In this document: positions 1 to 12,769 of the stretch, in pieces | Layout: each line of letters begins with the position of its first letter | Position numbering within the stretch: position 1 is the first letter of the stretch | From: Larimichthys crocea | Taxonomy: Eukaryota > Chordata > Actinopteri > Sciaenidae | DNA: 64,000 nt | Reading direction: 5' to 3' | Assembly (NCBI RefSeq): GCF_000972845.2 | Contig: NC_040022.1 | Coordinates: 124,001-188,000, forward strand | Notes under the pieces: generated by a model | Database searches by the model: none | Told to the model about the DNA's origin: nothing | What the model saw: the letters and a program-made list of their open reading frames with translations, nothing else | Position numbers and translations under genes: made by a program

Positions 1-349
1 CACTGGAACAAGGACCTTAAACAATATGAAACTTTTCATGGTGCATTTTTCATTATTGCTCAAACATAGATGGTGTCTTCACTCCAGCAGCTACCAAGGT
101 TTTCAAAGTCTGAGACCGTGAACTTCCCCTCAGGCAAAGCGTGGAAAAATCCCCCCCCCCTTTGGATGTTTGGCATAACTTAATACAACAGCAATACATT
201 AAAAAAAGGTCTGTCCTCGGGCATTTAATCGTTTTTGGGACTCCTAAAACTACTGAACCAAATCACTTACATTTAGGCTATCTTATGTAATCTCATTTTG
301 ATAACTAATAATAATAATAAACTTTATGTATACAGCACATTTTCAAAGG

Positions 350-1722
350 TGATTCAAGACCTGAGCCACCACATCACGGTTTATTTTTGCAACAATGACC
401 AGCATGCTCTACTTATTACATACAGACAGAAATCAATACATGACACAAAATATTAATTTTAATTTGATTTAAAATGTATTTGATTCCACTGTGGTTTTCC
501 AGAATCTATGACAGATCTGTGACCCTGCAAACTGTTGAATTCCTGTTGGGACATCAGTTTTTACTTGTTTTGACCGCATGTGTATGTTTACTAAAATTAG
601 ATAGAGATCCATAAAAAAGATATTTATGAGATGAGATATTGTTTGGCCATGGGTAATGAAAAGACTTTGGCACGCTGTTGAACTGAACATCGGGAAACCA
701 TTACTAATCTTGTTTGGATACATTCTTGGAATACTGACGGTAAAAACTAAAGATGACAGTCATTAAAACACAAACATGCTATGGCAGACTGAAGGTGATT
801 ATGCCTTGTGCATGTGTGTGTAATGCTGGTGCCTTTTGAGGTTTCTGTCATCAGCTGTCAACAACAACATTCAACAACAAATCACATTTGTTGTTCAGTA
901 GATGTTTATTTCTTCAGTAGAAGGTGCAAAACTCAATCTGTTTGGTGACTCTATCTTGCTTGCAAGATGATCATTCAGGCTTCATTCAGCAAATAATCCA
1001 CATCTTTGCCCATTTTTAGTGTGAGTGATGTCATAAATACTGTGTCCATGCTTTGTACTGTCTATGATTCAACACAACAGAAGTTGAATTTGATGTTGTC
1101 CTCAGGCTCATAGCCAAACAGACGGTCGGATGACAGATAAGCATGGGGGCAGACAGTAGGACACTCTCGTACAGTAGCTTTTAACTTTCATTCGCTCAGT
1201 ATTTATTTACCTGCTGAGTCAGAGGCTATTTTTAAATTGATGATTGATGATGATTAAATCCACCGCCTCCTTTCCTCTCCTTCTTTCCATCATTTTTTCC
1301 TTCTTCACCACCTGCCTGCTGCCTACTGTAGGTGACTTTGTCTCTCTCCCTTTTAAGTGTTTTTCATGGCTACATATATCATCTCTAAATAGTTTTTTTT
1401 ATGGATCTCTATATACTATAGTAAACATACACATGCAGCCCACAAGAGTCAAGTAAAACAAGTATAAACTGAAATCCCGACAGCAATACAGAAAACAGTT
1501 TGCAGGGGCACAGATCTGTCATAGATTCTGGAAGACCACAGTGGACGCAATCAAATACATTTTAAATCAAATTAGAATCAATATTTTGTGTCATGTATTG
1601 ATTTCTGTCTCTATAGAATAAGTAGGATAATGTACAGCGTGCGGGTCATTGTTGCAAAAATAAACCGTGATGTGGTGGCTCAGGTCTTGAATCACCCTGA
1701 CCGACTCGCTGTACATTATTCC
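350..1722. repeat. Long imperfect inverted repeat, probable fold-back or MITE-type element
   Basis: The segment at about 350-640 is matched in reverse complement by about 1375-1697, leaving a spacer of roughly 700 bp. Both arms share long near-identical blocks, for example the stretch beginning GGTGATTCAAGACCTGAGCC at 350 and its complement ending near 1697. The divergence is scattered point changes and small indels. The outer end of the right arm holds a further short hairpin (1625-1648 against 1698-1722). No transposase frame lies between the arms. It is either one palindromic non-autonomous element or two copies of one repeat inserted in opposite directions. Confidence 0.75.
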
Positions 1723-3509
1723 TTATATAGAAGAACAGCAGTCGTGGTCGCTACGTTCAACTGACAGGAACTGCTGGTGGCATTTATACATGTTGATGTG
1801 TTAGTTTACAAAATGTGAGACTACTGAGCTTATAAAGTTGATTTTAAGATTTTATTGATTACTTATACCCTGAAATATTTAGCACATTATTTAGTGTCCT
1901 ATGTTCCTTCTAGCTCTCTGAGATCCTCGTTTATATAATGAAAATGAGTTGATGAGCATGTCTTTGCATATCTTGGCTGGAATGTTAAATTCTTTCTTGA
2001 TTAATTAATTTGTTGTTGTTTTTTATCAAAGATGTCAGTGTTTCAGGTGAAGTGTTACCTAATGTGTAAAGCTTTTAATTGTATGTCTACTGAATGTATT
2101 GTGCAGCATTTTATTCAAATTTTCTTTAAAATTTATTCAAATTTAACATTGAACTGACAAATCTGCTGACACATTTCCACATGAAGCTTAAGTACGACTG
2201 AATGACACATCTAAATGACACATCAAGTTATCAACAATCAACAGAAAACAAAGGCACATCTGCAAGAATATTCTCTGTTCCCCACCCAACAAAAATGAAA
2301 AATGAAAGAAGAAAATATAATGTTTGTATAATATATCTTTCTATTTTCTGTTTTTGAAAAATCTAAACACAAGACTGCCTCTTAATTATAATATATAATA
2401 TATATAATAATACCACAGGGCTCAATGATGCACAGGTTCAGTACTCGATGCACAGGTGTTTTATTGATGTCTAATGTTTTGCAGATGATCTTCAACTATA
2501 CCTGATAAGTAATATACATTATATCATTGAAATGTCTATTGGAAACCTGATGTATATTTTAATTTAATATTAGTTCCGTTTATAATTAATTTAAATTAAG
2601 TTTGTATTCAAAAGAAACTCAAATATTACCGGTAAATTTGTTCTGTTTTCTCTGTTAAATAATATCGATTAATTCTGGTTCTCACTGGTACAGAGATCAT
2701 TTCCCCCTTTTAGTTACTGACTTTAACAATTCATTACAGGTAGTTTTAGGACTATGAAAGACCATTAACTAATTAACAATAAGTTGCCTTGGGTCATGTT
2801 CCAAGCTACATACCACATTTTCAAAATACCTTTAAAAACAGCCGTTAAAGAGTAACTTTAAGGCCTTGGGCATCCTTTTTGCTTAACGCTATAAACAAAA
2901 GAAAGCTGACAGATAACAAAGCCGTCAGAGCATCTAAACTTATTATCTTAATTATCTACATAAACAGTTAAGGTCTCCTTTTTTCCCAACAGGCCTTTTT
3001 TTAAAAATAAGTATCAGCATTAACATTGTGTCAAGGCTATTAAGGGGATAAGGGATCATCCTTTGCCCTGTAATCACTTAAAAATGTTCCAGTTTTTATA
3101 AAACGTCATAAAACAAACACACATACACACAAACACACCTCAGTCAAAACTCTGCAAGGATTGGTCAATTGTCTGGAATGTTGTTCATCAAGCCCATTGA
3201 AACACACAATCACACACACATACACATATACTATCACCTCACCCAGTTGACATCATGAGCAGACACTTTCACACATATCTTTACTACTGTAAACCTTCCA
3301 ACTGAGGTGTTTTGGGGTGAAGGGAACTTTTAAAAGAAGTTGTATTTATACTTAAAAATTTAAATGTACTTGGCTTGCCTGACATATTTTGAGATAGAAA
3401 TGTAACCATGTCATATTTAACGTCAACATACAGAGAAACTCCAATTTTTGGACAGCTAGGAATCAAATTGTCTTATAGACACAGTAACTGATAAAACACT
3501 TCTCTGGTT

Positions 3510-3660
3510 TTAAATGTGTAAGGTCAGCAGGCTGTGGTCCATTAGAAAAGGGCTTGGGTTGGAAGGTCATTGATTTAAATCCCTACGTATGATGGAAGTT
3601 ATTTTCCAACCTCCCTCAACACACATGTGAGGTGTGCATAAATCCAGTAGTCTTAGTACT
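3510..3660 (+). repeat. Possible degenerate tRNA-derived SINE fragment
   Basis: The sequence around 3555-3620 (a B-box-like GTCATTGATTTAAATCCC followed by a TTATTTTCCAACCTCCC tail) resembles decayed fish tRNA-derived SINEs. No convincing A box or full tRNA fold is visible, so this is a weak call. Confidence 0.25.
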
Positions 3661-4057
3661 CTCTGATCCAGTGATCAGTAGCAGAAAAATGTGGTTGGAC
3701 TGGCCCGCCTCCAGCTGACTGAGAGATTCTTCAGTTGAAATTTAATGACAAAACAGAAACACAGTTCAATCAACTAAGATAAAATAAGCTATGTTCACAC
3801 AAGACAATGCAACCAAAACGTATGAAAAAACCAAACAATTAGTTTCAATCTTTGCACTTTGCGCAGTTTGGACAGCCCAAATCATTCAACGCCTCCCAGT
3901 AGCATGTTGTCCACCATTAGCGCACAAAGTCAAGTGATGGGCTGGAAGTCCTTTGTGTGGCCATGTGTTGTATGTGATGTATAATGTTTATTTGAAACAT
4001 GATAACAAACAAAAGTTTGAAGAGAGCAAAATGTAACTTTCATTTAAATCATAGCCT

Positions 4058-4520
4058 TGAGGGAATAGTTTGACATACATATATTTGCTTTAAGGCGGAA
4101 AGTTACATAAGAAGACTGACACCAGTTTGTCTGTCTGGTACATCCAGGAACTGAGAGTATAGCTTAGCACAAAGCCTGGTAACTAAATGTTATATCTTGT
4201 TTAATTTGTACAAAAAACAAAGTGTAAAAATGTTTTGTGGATGATTAGCTGCACTGTTTCTTGGCTGGGACCAGTCTTTGAATCTCAGGCGGTTGCCTGG
4301 CAGCTAGTCCAAACCAAGACACATAAAACCTTTGTTTTGTGTTGTTTCTTGTATAGCTTAAATAAATATATGTAACATATTAATCAACAAGCTTTAGAGG
4401 CACTGGTAGGATTTTGTTATCTTTGAGTAGAGCAAGGCTAGTTGTTTCCCTTTGTTTCCTGTCTTTATGCTAAGATAAACTAAGCTGTGAGTGGTATTAA
4501 TCTTCTTATCTAAATTTCCT
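4058..4520 (+). repeat. Teleost interspersed repeat, copy A
   Basis: The segment begins GGGAATAGTTTGACAT and ends near CTTTATGCTAAGATAAACTAAGC. It has the same order of landmarks as the segment at 14021-14420: a start with AGTTTGAC, an internal TTAGCTTAGCACA-type block, TTTCCCTTTGTTTCCTGTC, then CTTTATGCTAAG. The two copies lie in the same orientation and differ by substitutions and indels. The class of element cannot be determined from the sequence. Confidence 0.6.
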
Positions 4521-5531
4521 CAGGACAGCAATTAAGCATACTTTAAACTATTTAAACTATGTTTTCCAGCTTAGATCTCTGATCGTACTCAACAAGAAAC
4601 CACAATGATCAGAACACGGCACACGTTTCACTTTTTAGTGTGTGTCTAGCAGTGTTTCTAAAACTTTTTATACCTTTTTTCCACCTCACCACCATCATGA
4701 CATATGTTAAAATACAGCAGTATTTCAGAGGCAGGTTTAATCCTAAAAAGAAGATTATTTATAGTTGACGGTTAAGCTAACATTTTGGTGGAAAAGTAGT
4801 TTTCCTGACACGCTCTTCTTCACCTCTTTCTGATATTTGAGCCACGATTGCAATGTTTATGAACTATTCATTTTACCTCTTCCTACTATCTCGCCGTGTG
4901 ATTATTCGTGGATGTATGCGTGCAGTGTGTGCAAGAACGTGACTATCAGCAAGCTACAACTGAAACAAGATATTACAGAAAGAGCTTATTACATTCCAGC
5001 AATATGTCTTATTTTCATTCAAAATGTCGCAGTATTTTGAGGGTATAATATTTTTAAAGTTATTGATTTAGTTATGTTGTTTATTTATTTAGAAAATGCT
5101 TTATTGCTGGGACTCTTGGTACAAAATCTTACTTAAATGTATGTTTTAGATAATAATTTATATATAATTTAGCTCCCAAAACTTCAGCCTGTGTTTTACC
5201 TTAGACTTTTACTACATGAATACAGATGCATATGGCCAGATTCTTGCAGAAAATTGTGTAATTATAGGTTAGTTGGTTGACCTCCTGAGGGTGTTTCAGT
5301 GTCTCATTATAGCAGCTTTTCCATGCTGAACAAATTGTGGACAATTCCTTACAGTTTTGTCATAAGTCTGCATTGATTAAATAGTCTGCACACAAAGAAC
5401 CAGGACGGAAACTGGTTATTCTCACTTAACAGAGACACACACGTACACACTCCCTCAGTAATCTCCCAGAAACAAAGAAGATAAAAAAAGAAGACAGGTA
5501 CAGCCTTTGAAAGTTACACCTTAACGCTCAG

Positions 5532-5538
5532 TGACTCA
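5532..5538. promoter_or_regulatory. AP-1 consensus site near the LITAF-gene 5' exon
   Basis: The sequence GTGACTCAT contains the perfect palindromic AP-1 core TGACTCA. It lies about 175 bp upstream of the donor of the probable first exon. AP-1 control would suit an inducible LITAF-family gene, but this is inference from a 7-base motif. Confidence 0.3.
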
Positions 5539-5539
5539 T

Positions 5540-5710
5540 TCTCGCTGCATATTCACGTCTTTTCTCGACAAGGAAGTGCCTGTGGGTGTGCCCAGGGAGA
5601 GGCTTGTACAGGTACAGGTGAGACAGGTGGACGTTCTCAGCTATCTGGACTCTACATCAGCAGCAGCTTACATACAAACTTCTGCATACGGACTGCAACA
5701 CCTGGTGAAG
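5540..5710 (+). other. Probable non-coding first exon of the LITAF-domain gene
   Basis: A good splice donor (GGTGAAG followed by GTAAGACT) starts at 5711. The first coding exon begins only at 10487, four bases before its ATG, after a strong acceptor (TTTTCTCTCTGCAG). A leader exon must therefore exist upstream, and this is the best donor seen. The 5' limit is not determinable. If correct, intron 1 is about 4.8 kb and contains the GT/GA microsatellites. Confidence 0.4.
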
Positions 5711-8700
5711 GTAAGACTGTTATTAATTAATATGAAGATCTGATTCAGATTTTTGGTTTTCTTGAGTTTGTAAGACGGGATCTAAAGCTGGAGATGTAAG
5801 AGGAGTTAATATTTATGTCTGTGAGGTTTGACATTTGTGCCCAGAGGATGGCTGAGATTATTCAAACGTAGTTCATATGAAAAAATAAAAAGGTTTGATG
5901 ACCAAAAAACATGTATAGAAAGATGATAGATGAACTGAGAAGTAAATATTCATCTCTAGCCGTACATCTTACATTAAACGAATCTGTTAAGACATAAATA
6001 TGTTGTCTTTTTACTGGAACGTGATCACAGGCTCAACAGGTTTTATAGGTTGGAATATTTCAGGACAGGAAGTGATCTCCATGTTTTAAAGTTTATTCTC
6101 GGTCACTTTTGTTGTAATTTGCCTATCAAGTTTCTGTTGTTTGTTTGTTTGTTTGTTTTTTTGTGGGTTTCATATTTGAGGTTTTGAACAATACATACAG
6201 GCTATGGGTGTAGCCCGGGGTATATGCAGCTGTGAAAACAGCACAGCTCTTGTTCAGTGGCTCAGACTGTGACATGTTTAGGTTTAATGTGTCAATTAGC
6301 TGAACTACTACAAAGATCTGTAGGGACGTTAAGCTCCTAATACATGTGGATATGCATTGGATTTCTAATGTGGCACGGTATTTTTAAAGTGAAATGGTCT
6401 GCTGAAGAATCTTTACACCAACACATCATGTCAGATTGATTTTCAGTCTGATCTGACCTCCAATCAGCCCCAAAACAAAGGATTTAATGTTGTGGTATAC
6501 AACATTTTGCTATAGTTTTCTTTAGCTTATTTAACATTAACTCATTTGCAGTTTGGGTCTCGATGGTTGAAGCAAGAGAAGCTTCTTACAGCAGCAGAAT
6601 AATGGGATCAGTATTAGAAACAGTAGCAATGACAATGAGAAACACTTAAAATATAGATAAAATATGTACTTCATGTTCTACTTCTTCATTTGTTTGATGC
6701 TGTCAGATTTAGAGAAAGAAATCAAGTTTTTAGCTTTCTAGGAGTGACCGCTGATTGTGGTGCTGACAGAGTCAGGGAGACAAAGAGAACGATAATCTAC
6801 TAATGTCATGTTGCGTTTCAGGACCTAAAACAAGACGGTACACCGTATTAAGGATATACACTGTGAAATCTGAGTTTAACATTTGACTGACTTTTGTTTA
6901 ACTGGTTTAATTTAACAACATTCAAGAGCCATTTTTCTTTGTATTACAGTCATATAACAACAAAAAACTATAGTCACAAGAATGACACAAATAAAAAACA
7001 CGTTTCCATCATATAATGTTATATTTATGCTTAAAATTAGTAAATAAAATGTATTATAATATAGTATTTTCATCTGCAGCATCTTGGATCATGTGAACTG
7101 TTCAGTATTGTGGGTTGAAACTTTGCTTTTCTGTGTTGTGGCTGATCAGAATGGAGGTCTTACTGAAAATCAGAGAAAGAAAATGACGTCGAACTTCCTC
7201 TGAATGAATTTATTTCTGACAGCAGTTGGATTAACTCTGCGTATTTGTATCTGAAGTCATAAAAGATTAATTGGGTGATTTCCACTTTTAAATTACCCCT
7301 TCTCGTTTGTCAGCTGATCATGATAGCCAAGATATTCTTCCCGCACTCTCACGCGCAGAGTTAACCAGCACAGCTGCTGCATACATTATGGCCACACCTA
7401 TGACTCAGATGTGTCTCTGTTCACTTGTCCAAATGAAAAACTGGAATGTTTAGCATACTGAACTTAACAGATCAGTAGGTAGGTGATCAGCTTTCATAGC
7501 CACAGTGGGAAATTACCAGCTGATATGATAATAAAACACCAGGGAATCACCTAAAACAGCTGGTCTGACATTTTTAACTCATCCAGCTTCTTTGGGATGT
7601 TTCTTTAGTTTGTCATCAGAATAGGATGGATAAGATTTTATAAGTGGCTCATTAACTGGGACAGTTTTTCTCGATCAGTCGCGCCCATTTCTTCCTCAAT
7701 GAGTCCACTCCCAGGCACCTGCCTCAGTGATGAAGTTTCAGAGAAAGCAAAGCTGAGGTCATGTGCCTCGGCCCTCTCTCTCACAGAGGACTTATTGTTT
7801 CATCAGCAGCCTCTAACTTTTCCCCTTTGTGGTTTAAAAGCATCTCTCCAATGTGGTAGACAGATTTTGTGACAGCCACACCCAGTTGCAGCCTCCATTG
7901 AACAACAGAAACACTTATTATTACACTTATTTATTTGCATGGATATCAGTTCAGTTCTTTCCTGTCCTGTTTGTCATGATGATAGAAATTATTTTGTCAT
8001 CGGATTTTCATACATAGAGGTCTTAAACACACCATGACTACTTTACAGACAAACCACCCTCCTCGAATACAAGGGAAAAAAAACAAGACTCTGGAACAAC
8101 TTTACACAACTTAGTTGACTAACCTGAACCTAACACGCCCCAAACTTTCCAATTAAAGTTGCACTGGTCGCTTACAGTGCAGTGGAACAGAGCCAACGAA
8201 CAAAAGAGCAACTCAGCCAGTTATTCTACATCGGTGCTCCGAACCTGACGTATTATGTCGTGTGAAGGTTTGCTCTTTTTATTTGTGACTACAGCTTTTT
8301 GCAAACCAGTTTAGGACAGAGGAAAAAAAACTTTCATCGACTCTTGAATGTTGTAAACAGGTTCAACAAAAGTCAGTCAAATGTTAAATTCAGTCAAATC
8401 TCAGAGTGTGTTTTTTTGTAACTTTGGAGAACGAGTTATCAGACAGTCTTTCTTACTTCAGTGCATCGCCTTGTTTTTAGCTCCCTGAAAATGACTTCAA
8501 TCACTTTTTTTCTATATGAAATTAGTGAGTTCGTCTGTAAAAAACTGTAATTACTTTTATATTTAAAATATTTAGCATTGTGTAACTTTTATTTTTCAAA
8601 GAGAGAACAGTCATTTACACAAAATGATGTCAGGTTTTCTCTCTGCCTCAGATGAGCTCACTCAACAGATTTCAGCTCAGTTCAGTCTGCAGCGACACAC

Positions 8701-8776
8701 CCTCAGTCTGTGACACAGAGAGAAACATGCAGCTCGGTCGCATTCCTGCGCCGACATATGGGTGTATGTGAGCCCT

Positions 8777-8802
8777 CTGTGTGTGTGTGTGTGTGTGTGT
8801 GT
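8777..8802. repeat. (GT)n microsatellite
   Basis: An uninterrupted GT dinucleotide run within the presumed first intron of the LITAF-domain gene. A GT-rich tail continues to about 8835. Confidence 0.9.
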
Positions 8803-9010
8803 GAGAGTGTGTATGCATGTGCATGTATGTGTGTGTAAAACAATGACAAAGCAGTCAAGAGTTCAAACTCCAGCGACAAGTGATGAACTACATATGGCTA
8901 CACTTCTGTTCATGTGAAGAATGATTGGAGGAAAGTGGGTTAGAGAAAGAGAGATTGAGATGTGTGTTGCAGGGAGGATGTTGCTTGATAATGTGTGTAC
9001 TGTGTGTATT

Positions 9011-9017
9011 AATGTGT

Positions 9018-9082
<65 letters not shown>

Positions 9083-9085
9083 CGA

Positions 9086-9135
<50 letters not shown>

Positions 9136-9160
9136 CAGAGAGAGAGAGAAAGGATGCTTA
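9011..9160. repeat. Compound (GT)n(GA)n microsatellite
   Basis: A GT tract of about 60 bp passes at about 9073 into a GA tract of about 80 bp with a few C interruptions. Long open frames on both strands here are artefacts of dinucleotide periodicity and are not genes. Confidence 0.95.
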
Positions 9161-9647
9161 GTCATGCTGTGCTGAGAAAGAGCCAAATTAAGGAGACAAA
9201 AGATTGAGATATTTTTTTCCCTGTATGAGATCATTACATGAAACTGGTCACATGACTTTTGTTTTCCACTGAGGCAGACAGCGGCAACAGTACAGCAAAG
9301 CAGGATTAAACTAACCAGAGTCCATGTCAGAGTCCATGAAAAGTGTGATGTTATGGATCTGTTAATATGTTAGCAGTCCATACATCCACACATTAGGAAT
9401 TTACAGTGCAGTATGTTTTATTTACTTATACTGCATGAATACATCAAAAAATCGATTCAACCTTTCATTTGACCTTCAATCAAACATAATTCATGTTTTC
9501 ACCCAGACTCCCTCTTTGGCTATCCTCTGGTTTTTCGCTACATCTTGTATCTTATCGTCACATTCCTCTTTAGCTTCGTCAGTAGAGCATTGATAAGCAT
9601 ATTTAGCATGTCGGTGATGTGGTTTGGTCATAAAAGTGCAGAGTATA

Positions 9648-9669
9648 CATATATATATATATATATATA

Positions 9670-9710
<41 letters not shown>
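9648..9710. repeat. Compound (AT)n(GA)n microsatellite
   Basis: An AT run (9648-9672) is followed directly by a GA run (9674-9710). It is a second compound purine/pyrimidine tract in the same intron. Confidence 0.95.
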
Positions 9711-9712
<2 letters not shown>

Positions 9713-10490
9713 ATGTGAAGTTTATTCATGTATTCAGCATGTTTACTATTGAACAGAGAAACAATTCAATGTATATAACTTTCTATATGGTAGATCTTAT
9801 TGCCATTCTGCAGGACAAAGATTGACATAAATGATGCCGTATGTATTCCAGTGTAATTGTTTTGGCCTCAGAGTTTAATTGTCTTTATGTTCTAGCTTCA
9901 AAGAAAGCTGTAGATGTAATCCAGCTATACAAGTAATATTAAAATCTTTTGGTAAATGTTATAACAACTCTATCACAGATGAAGGGGGAGAGAAATAGAC
10001 AAAGGATGACTCAGCCATGGCTCATCTGAAACTATAAATAAAACAAACAAAAAAATCCTCTCTGTTTGTTTAAGTGTTGCTAAATTTTCAGTGCAAGCAG
10101 ACAAAAGCTTTCTGTGAGTGGCCACACCTAAAACATGTCAGCCATCACACCCCAGGCGTTTCCTACCTTGGCTACTGACAGGAAACATCCACACAATGCA
10201 TATACCATGTGCCAACAACTATTTGGGATTAAATATGTGTCACTAAGAGTTGACAGACATTTCCATCAGAGCCTGACAGACGTTTTTAGCGCCATCAGTC
10301 AGGCTTTGGCTTCCTCTGGTGGCAGAAAGCAGCATTATAGTCGTCTCAAGAGGAGGGTAGAGGATCGTTAGAGTGCCTGTGTGCAGAGTATTAGTGTATT
10401 TTGTCTTGTATTTTGACTGCTAATGAATATGAATATAATCATAATGAATATGAGCATTGTTTGTAACAATCATTTTCTCTCTGCAGCACA

Positions 10491-12250
10491 ATGAGTACAG
10501 ATGGACATAGAGAACCCCCTCCCTACATCGTACCAGGTAAAGCCAAACACAGCATGCTCACACACATCATCATCATCATCAACATTAGACTGGGCCATTC
10601 ATTGTCTCTTCTGTTTCTGCCTCTGGTCCAGTTGAAGGTCAGGGGGATGGAGTGAAGGTGTATCACCTCCACACCCCATTCAACCCTAACTCCTCACAGC
10701 AAGCCACTAGTGTCACGCCAGGTAAACTCACACCTGATCTAACATTTCCTAGAAACACACAAAGCAAACTTAATGACAGTTTGTTCTAGCACATATTTAA
10801 TTAACTTTCCTGTTTCATCCTCTGTTCATTCATCAGTGTACACCAGTGGAGGAGGCGGCGTCGGTACTGGTCTCGAGTCTGGAGAAAGCAAAAGGAAGTT
10901 TGTGAGCTATGACACGGCACTAGGGAGGACTCCTGGCATGACGACTTGCACTTCTTGCCAGCAGCAGGTCATGACCAACGTCACCTACAAACCAGGGATG
11001 TACGCCTGGCTGATGTGCTTACTCTTCATCTGCTGTGGGTGAGTGTGTGCTTCAGGGCGCATGTCATATTTGGCATGGCCACCTCAACCTGCTTTGGGGC
11101 TCCAGGGAAAGGAAATGGGTTTCTGTTGGGTCCCTACAGACATAATACACATCTCTGTTACCTCCAAGGTCAAACCAGAAACCACCCAGTACAGACCCAA
11201 GACAAAGCCACATCATTAGCTAATAATACAGGACCAACCATAGTTGATGTCATACTTTAGTTGGGTAAAATGAAGAATGACAGGTAACATACAGTGATCA
11301 TAGAGGTTTGGGGGCCTCACGGCAGTCAGAGAAGCATGAGTCCACATTTAGTGTAATTTGAATGCATCCCAAACCTCAACAAAAGTTCTCAAAGATGTGG
11401 AAGATGGCTTTATTTATGTCGTCCATATATACTATATGACTGTTTGGACAGCATATAAATATCTTACTGTAAGAGTGTATGTACAAAGTGGAAACAAACA
11501 TTTGGACAGATGCGGACAGCAGTGTGGTATATCTCATATCAGACCTCAATGCAGCTTTAAATCTAAACAGGAAGTATTACATTACACCACCAGGGACTAC
11601 TTTTCCTGTCTCCATAGGAAGTGAATATGGACTGAGTACAGGGGTATAAATTTCAGTGCAGTGGATGACTATGTCCGAAAATAAGGCCTGCTTTATCATA
11701 GTAAGTAAGTTAAAAAGAGAACCTATTACATAGAAAAGTGTCACATGTGATTTTTGGCTGTAAAAATATAATATTCTTCCCAAAAAACTAAATATAAAAT
11801 ATAAATCATCTCATGCAGGATTTACATGTATCTCATTCATCCCCTGTGAGATTTGTTGCATTTATGTGTCCCGTCTCTGCATCAAGGCTTCTTTATCATC
11901 CACGACAATGAGATCATAGACACAGGTTGATCTGACCAATTTTGAGTTTTATTTGAGTTTTTTTAAGCAAATAACATGTGATATATAAATAACATTAAGA
12001 AGGTTCTTGCTTTTTTACGACATGAAATCTAAGATTCACACCACAGTTTTTAGTCCCTATAAAAAAAAAGATCTTTCTGATAAAAATAAAGCTGCATAAT
12101 GCTGACTGTGTGTGTGTTTCTGTGTGTTGCAGGTTAATCTTGTGCTGCTGCCTGATCCCTTTCTTCGTGAAAAGATTCAAGGATGCGTACCACACATGCC
12201 CTCGCTGCAACAGAGTCCTGCACATTGAGAAGAAAAAATGTTGTAAATGA
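10491..12250 (+). CDS. LITAF-domain (LPS-induced TNF factor-like) membrane adaptor, 151 aa
   Basis: Coding exons are 10491-10536, 10632-10721, 10837-11038 and 12133-12250. All junctions are GT-AG and the frame is continuous (456 nt including TGA). The N-terminus has a PPPY motif (residues 9-12), the type that binds WW domains of NEDD4-family ligases. Residues about 80-151 form the LITAF (SIMPLE-like) domain: a first zinc half-site CTSC, a hydrophobic cysteine-rich stretch (WLMCLLFICCG to LIPFFV) that inserts monotopically in membrane, and a second half-site CPRC. The C-terminus is short, basic and cysteine-containing (KKKCCK). Family members sit on the cytosolic face of late endosomes and lysosomes and act in sorting with ESCRT. 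Fish have several LITAF paralogues. This one diverges from mammalian LITAF outside the domain, so I give no symbol. The ATG is preceded by an acceptor at 10486. Confidence 0.9.
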
Positions 12251-12740
12251 GGGCAAAGGGCAAAGGCAAAAATGAGCCCGTAGAAATATGAAACAACATC
12301 CTGTTACCGTTGTCTCTGTTTGGGTTGTAGCGTATTTCTATGGATGAGCCACTGCATTAGCCAAGACAAAAACATATATGAATAAATCAAAAATATTAGC
12401 TAACAAACTGGGAGTGATTGTATTGTGAGAGTTTACATATCATGTGTTTACTTTTAAAGCTCTGGCAAATTAAATCAAGCACACCCCATGCACTTTTTGG
12501 GCGCCCGCTTCATCTGAAAAAACTTTCTCTCTTACTCTACCTGGAAACTTACACATATATTATGTTGTTTAAATGAAGGCTTGTACATAAACTTATACTA
12601 AATGTTTCGATGGACTGCTCATTTAAAATTTAAACAGACAAGCTGTCTATTTGAAGGGAGTGTCATAACTTTTGTAACAGCACTGCAACACAAGCCAACA
12701 CAATACGTTAAACCAGAGCAGAGTGCAAGAACTCTGGAGT

Positions 12741-12769
12741 ATATTCTTATATTAAGAATATAAGAATAT
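12741..12769 (+). other. Perfect AU hairpin in the LITAF-gene 3' UTR
   Basis: Thirteen bases (ATATTCTTATATT) are followed by the loop AAG and their exact complement, so the transcript would carry a perfect 13-bp AU stem. It lies about 490 nt after the stop codon and before the best polyadenylation signal. The function is unknown. Confidence 0.7.

Larger units (their letters stand above)
1..5520. other. Intergenic region upstream of the LITAF-domain gene
   Basis: No open frame here is longer than 85 codons and none resembles a known protein. The stretch is AT-rich and holds a large inverted repeat (350-1722), a possible SINE-like fragment near 3.5 kb and a teleost interspersed repeat (4058-4520), each listed separately. 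The remainder shows nothing I can name. It could hold distal enhancers, which cannot be judged from one sequence. Confidence 0.6.

Noticed and set aside
8863..9234. Long open frames on both strands over the GT/GA microsatellite
   Set aside because: They encode only VCVC, SLSL, HTHT and RERE repeats and come from dinucleotide periodicity.
10135..10371. 78-codon open frame upstream of the LITAF coding exons
   Set aside because: It resembles no known family and is not flanked by convincing splice sites; chance open frame within the intron.
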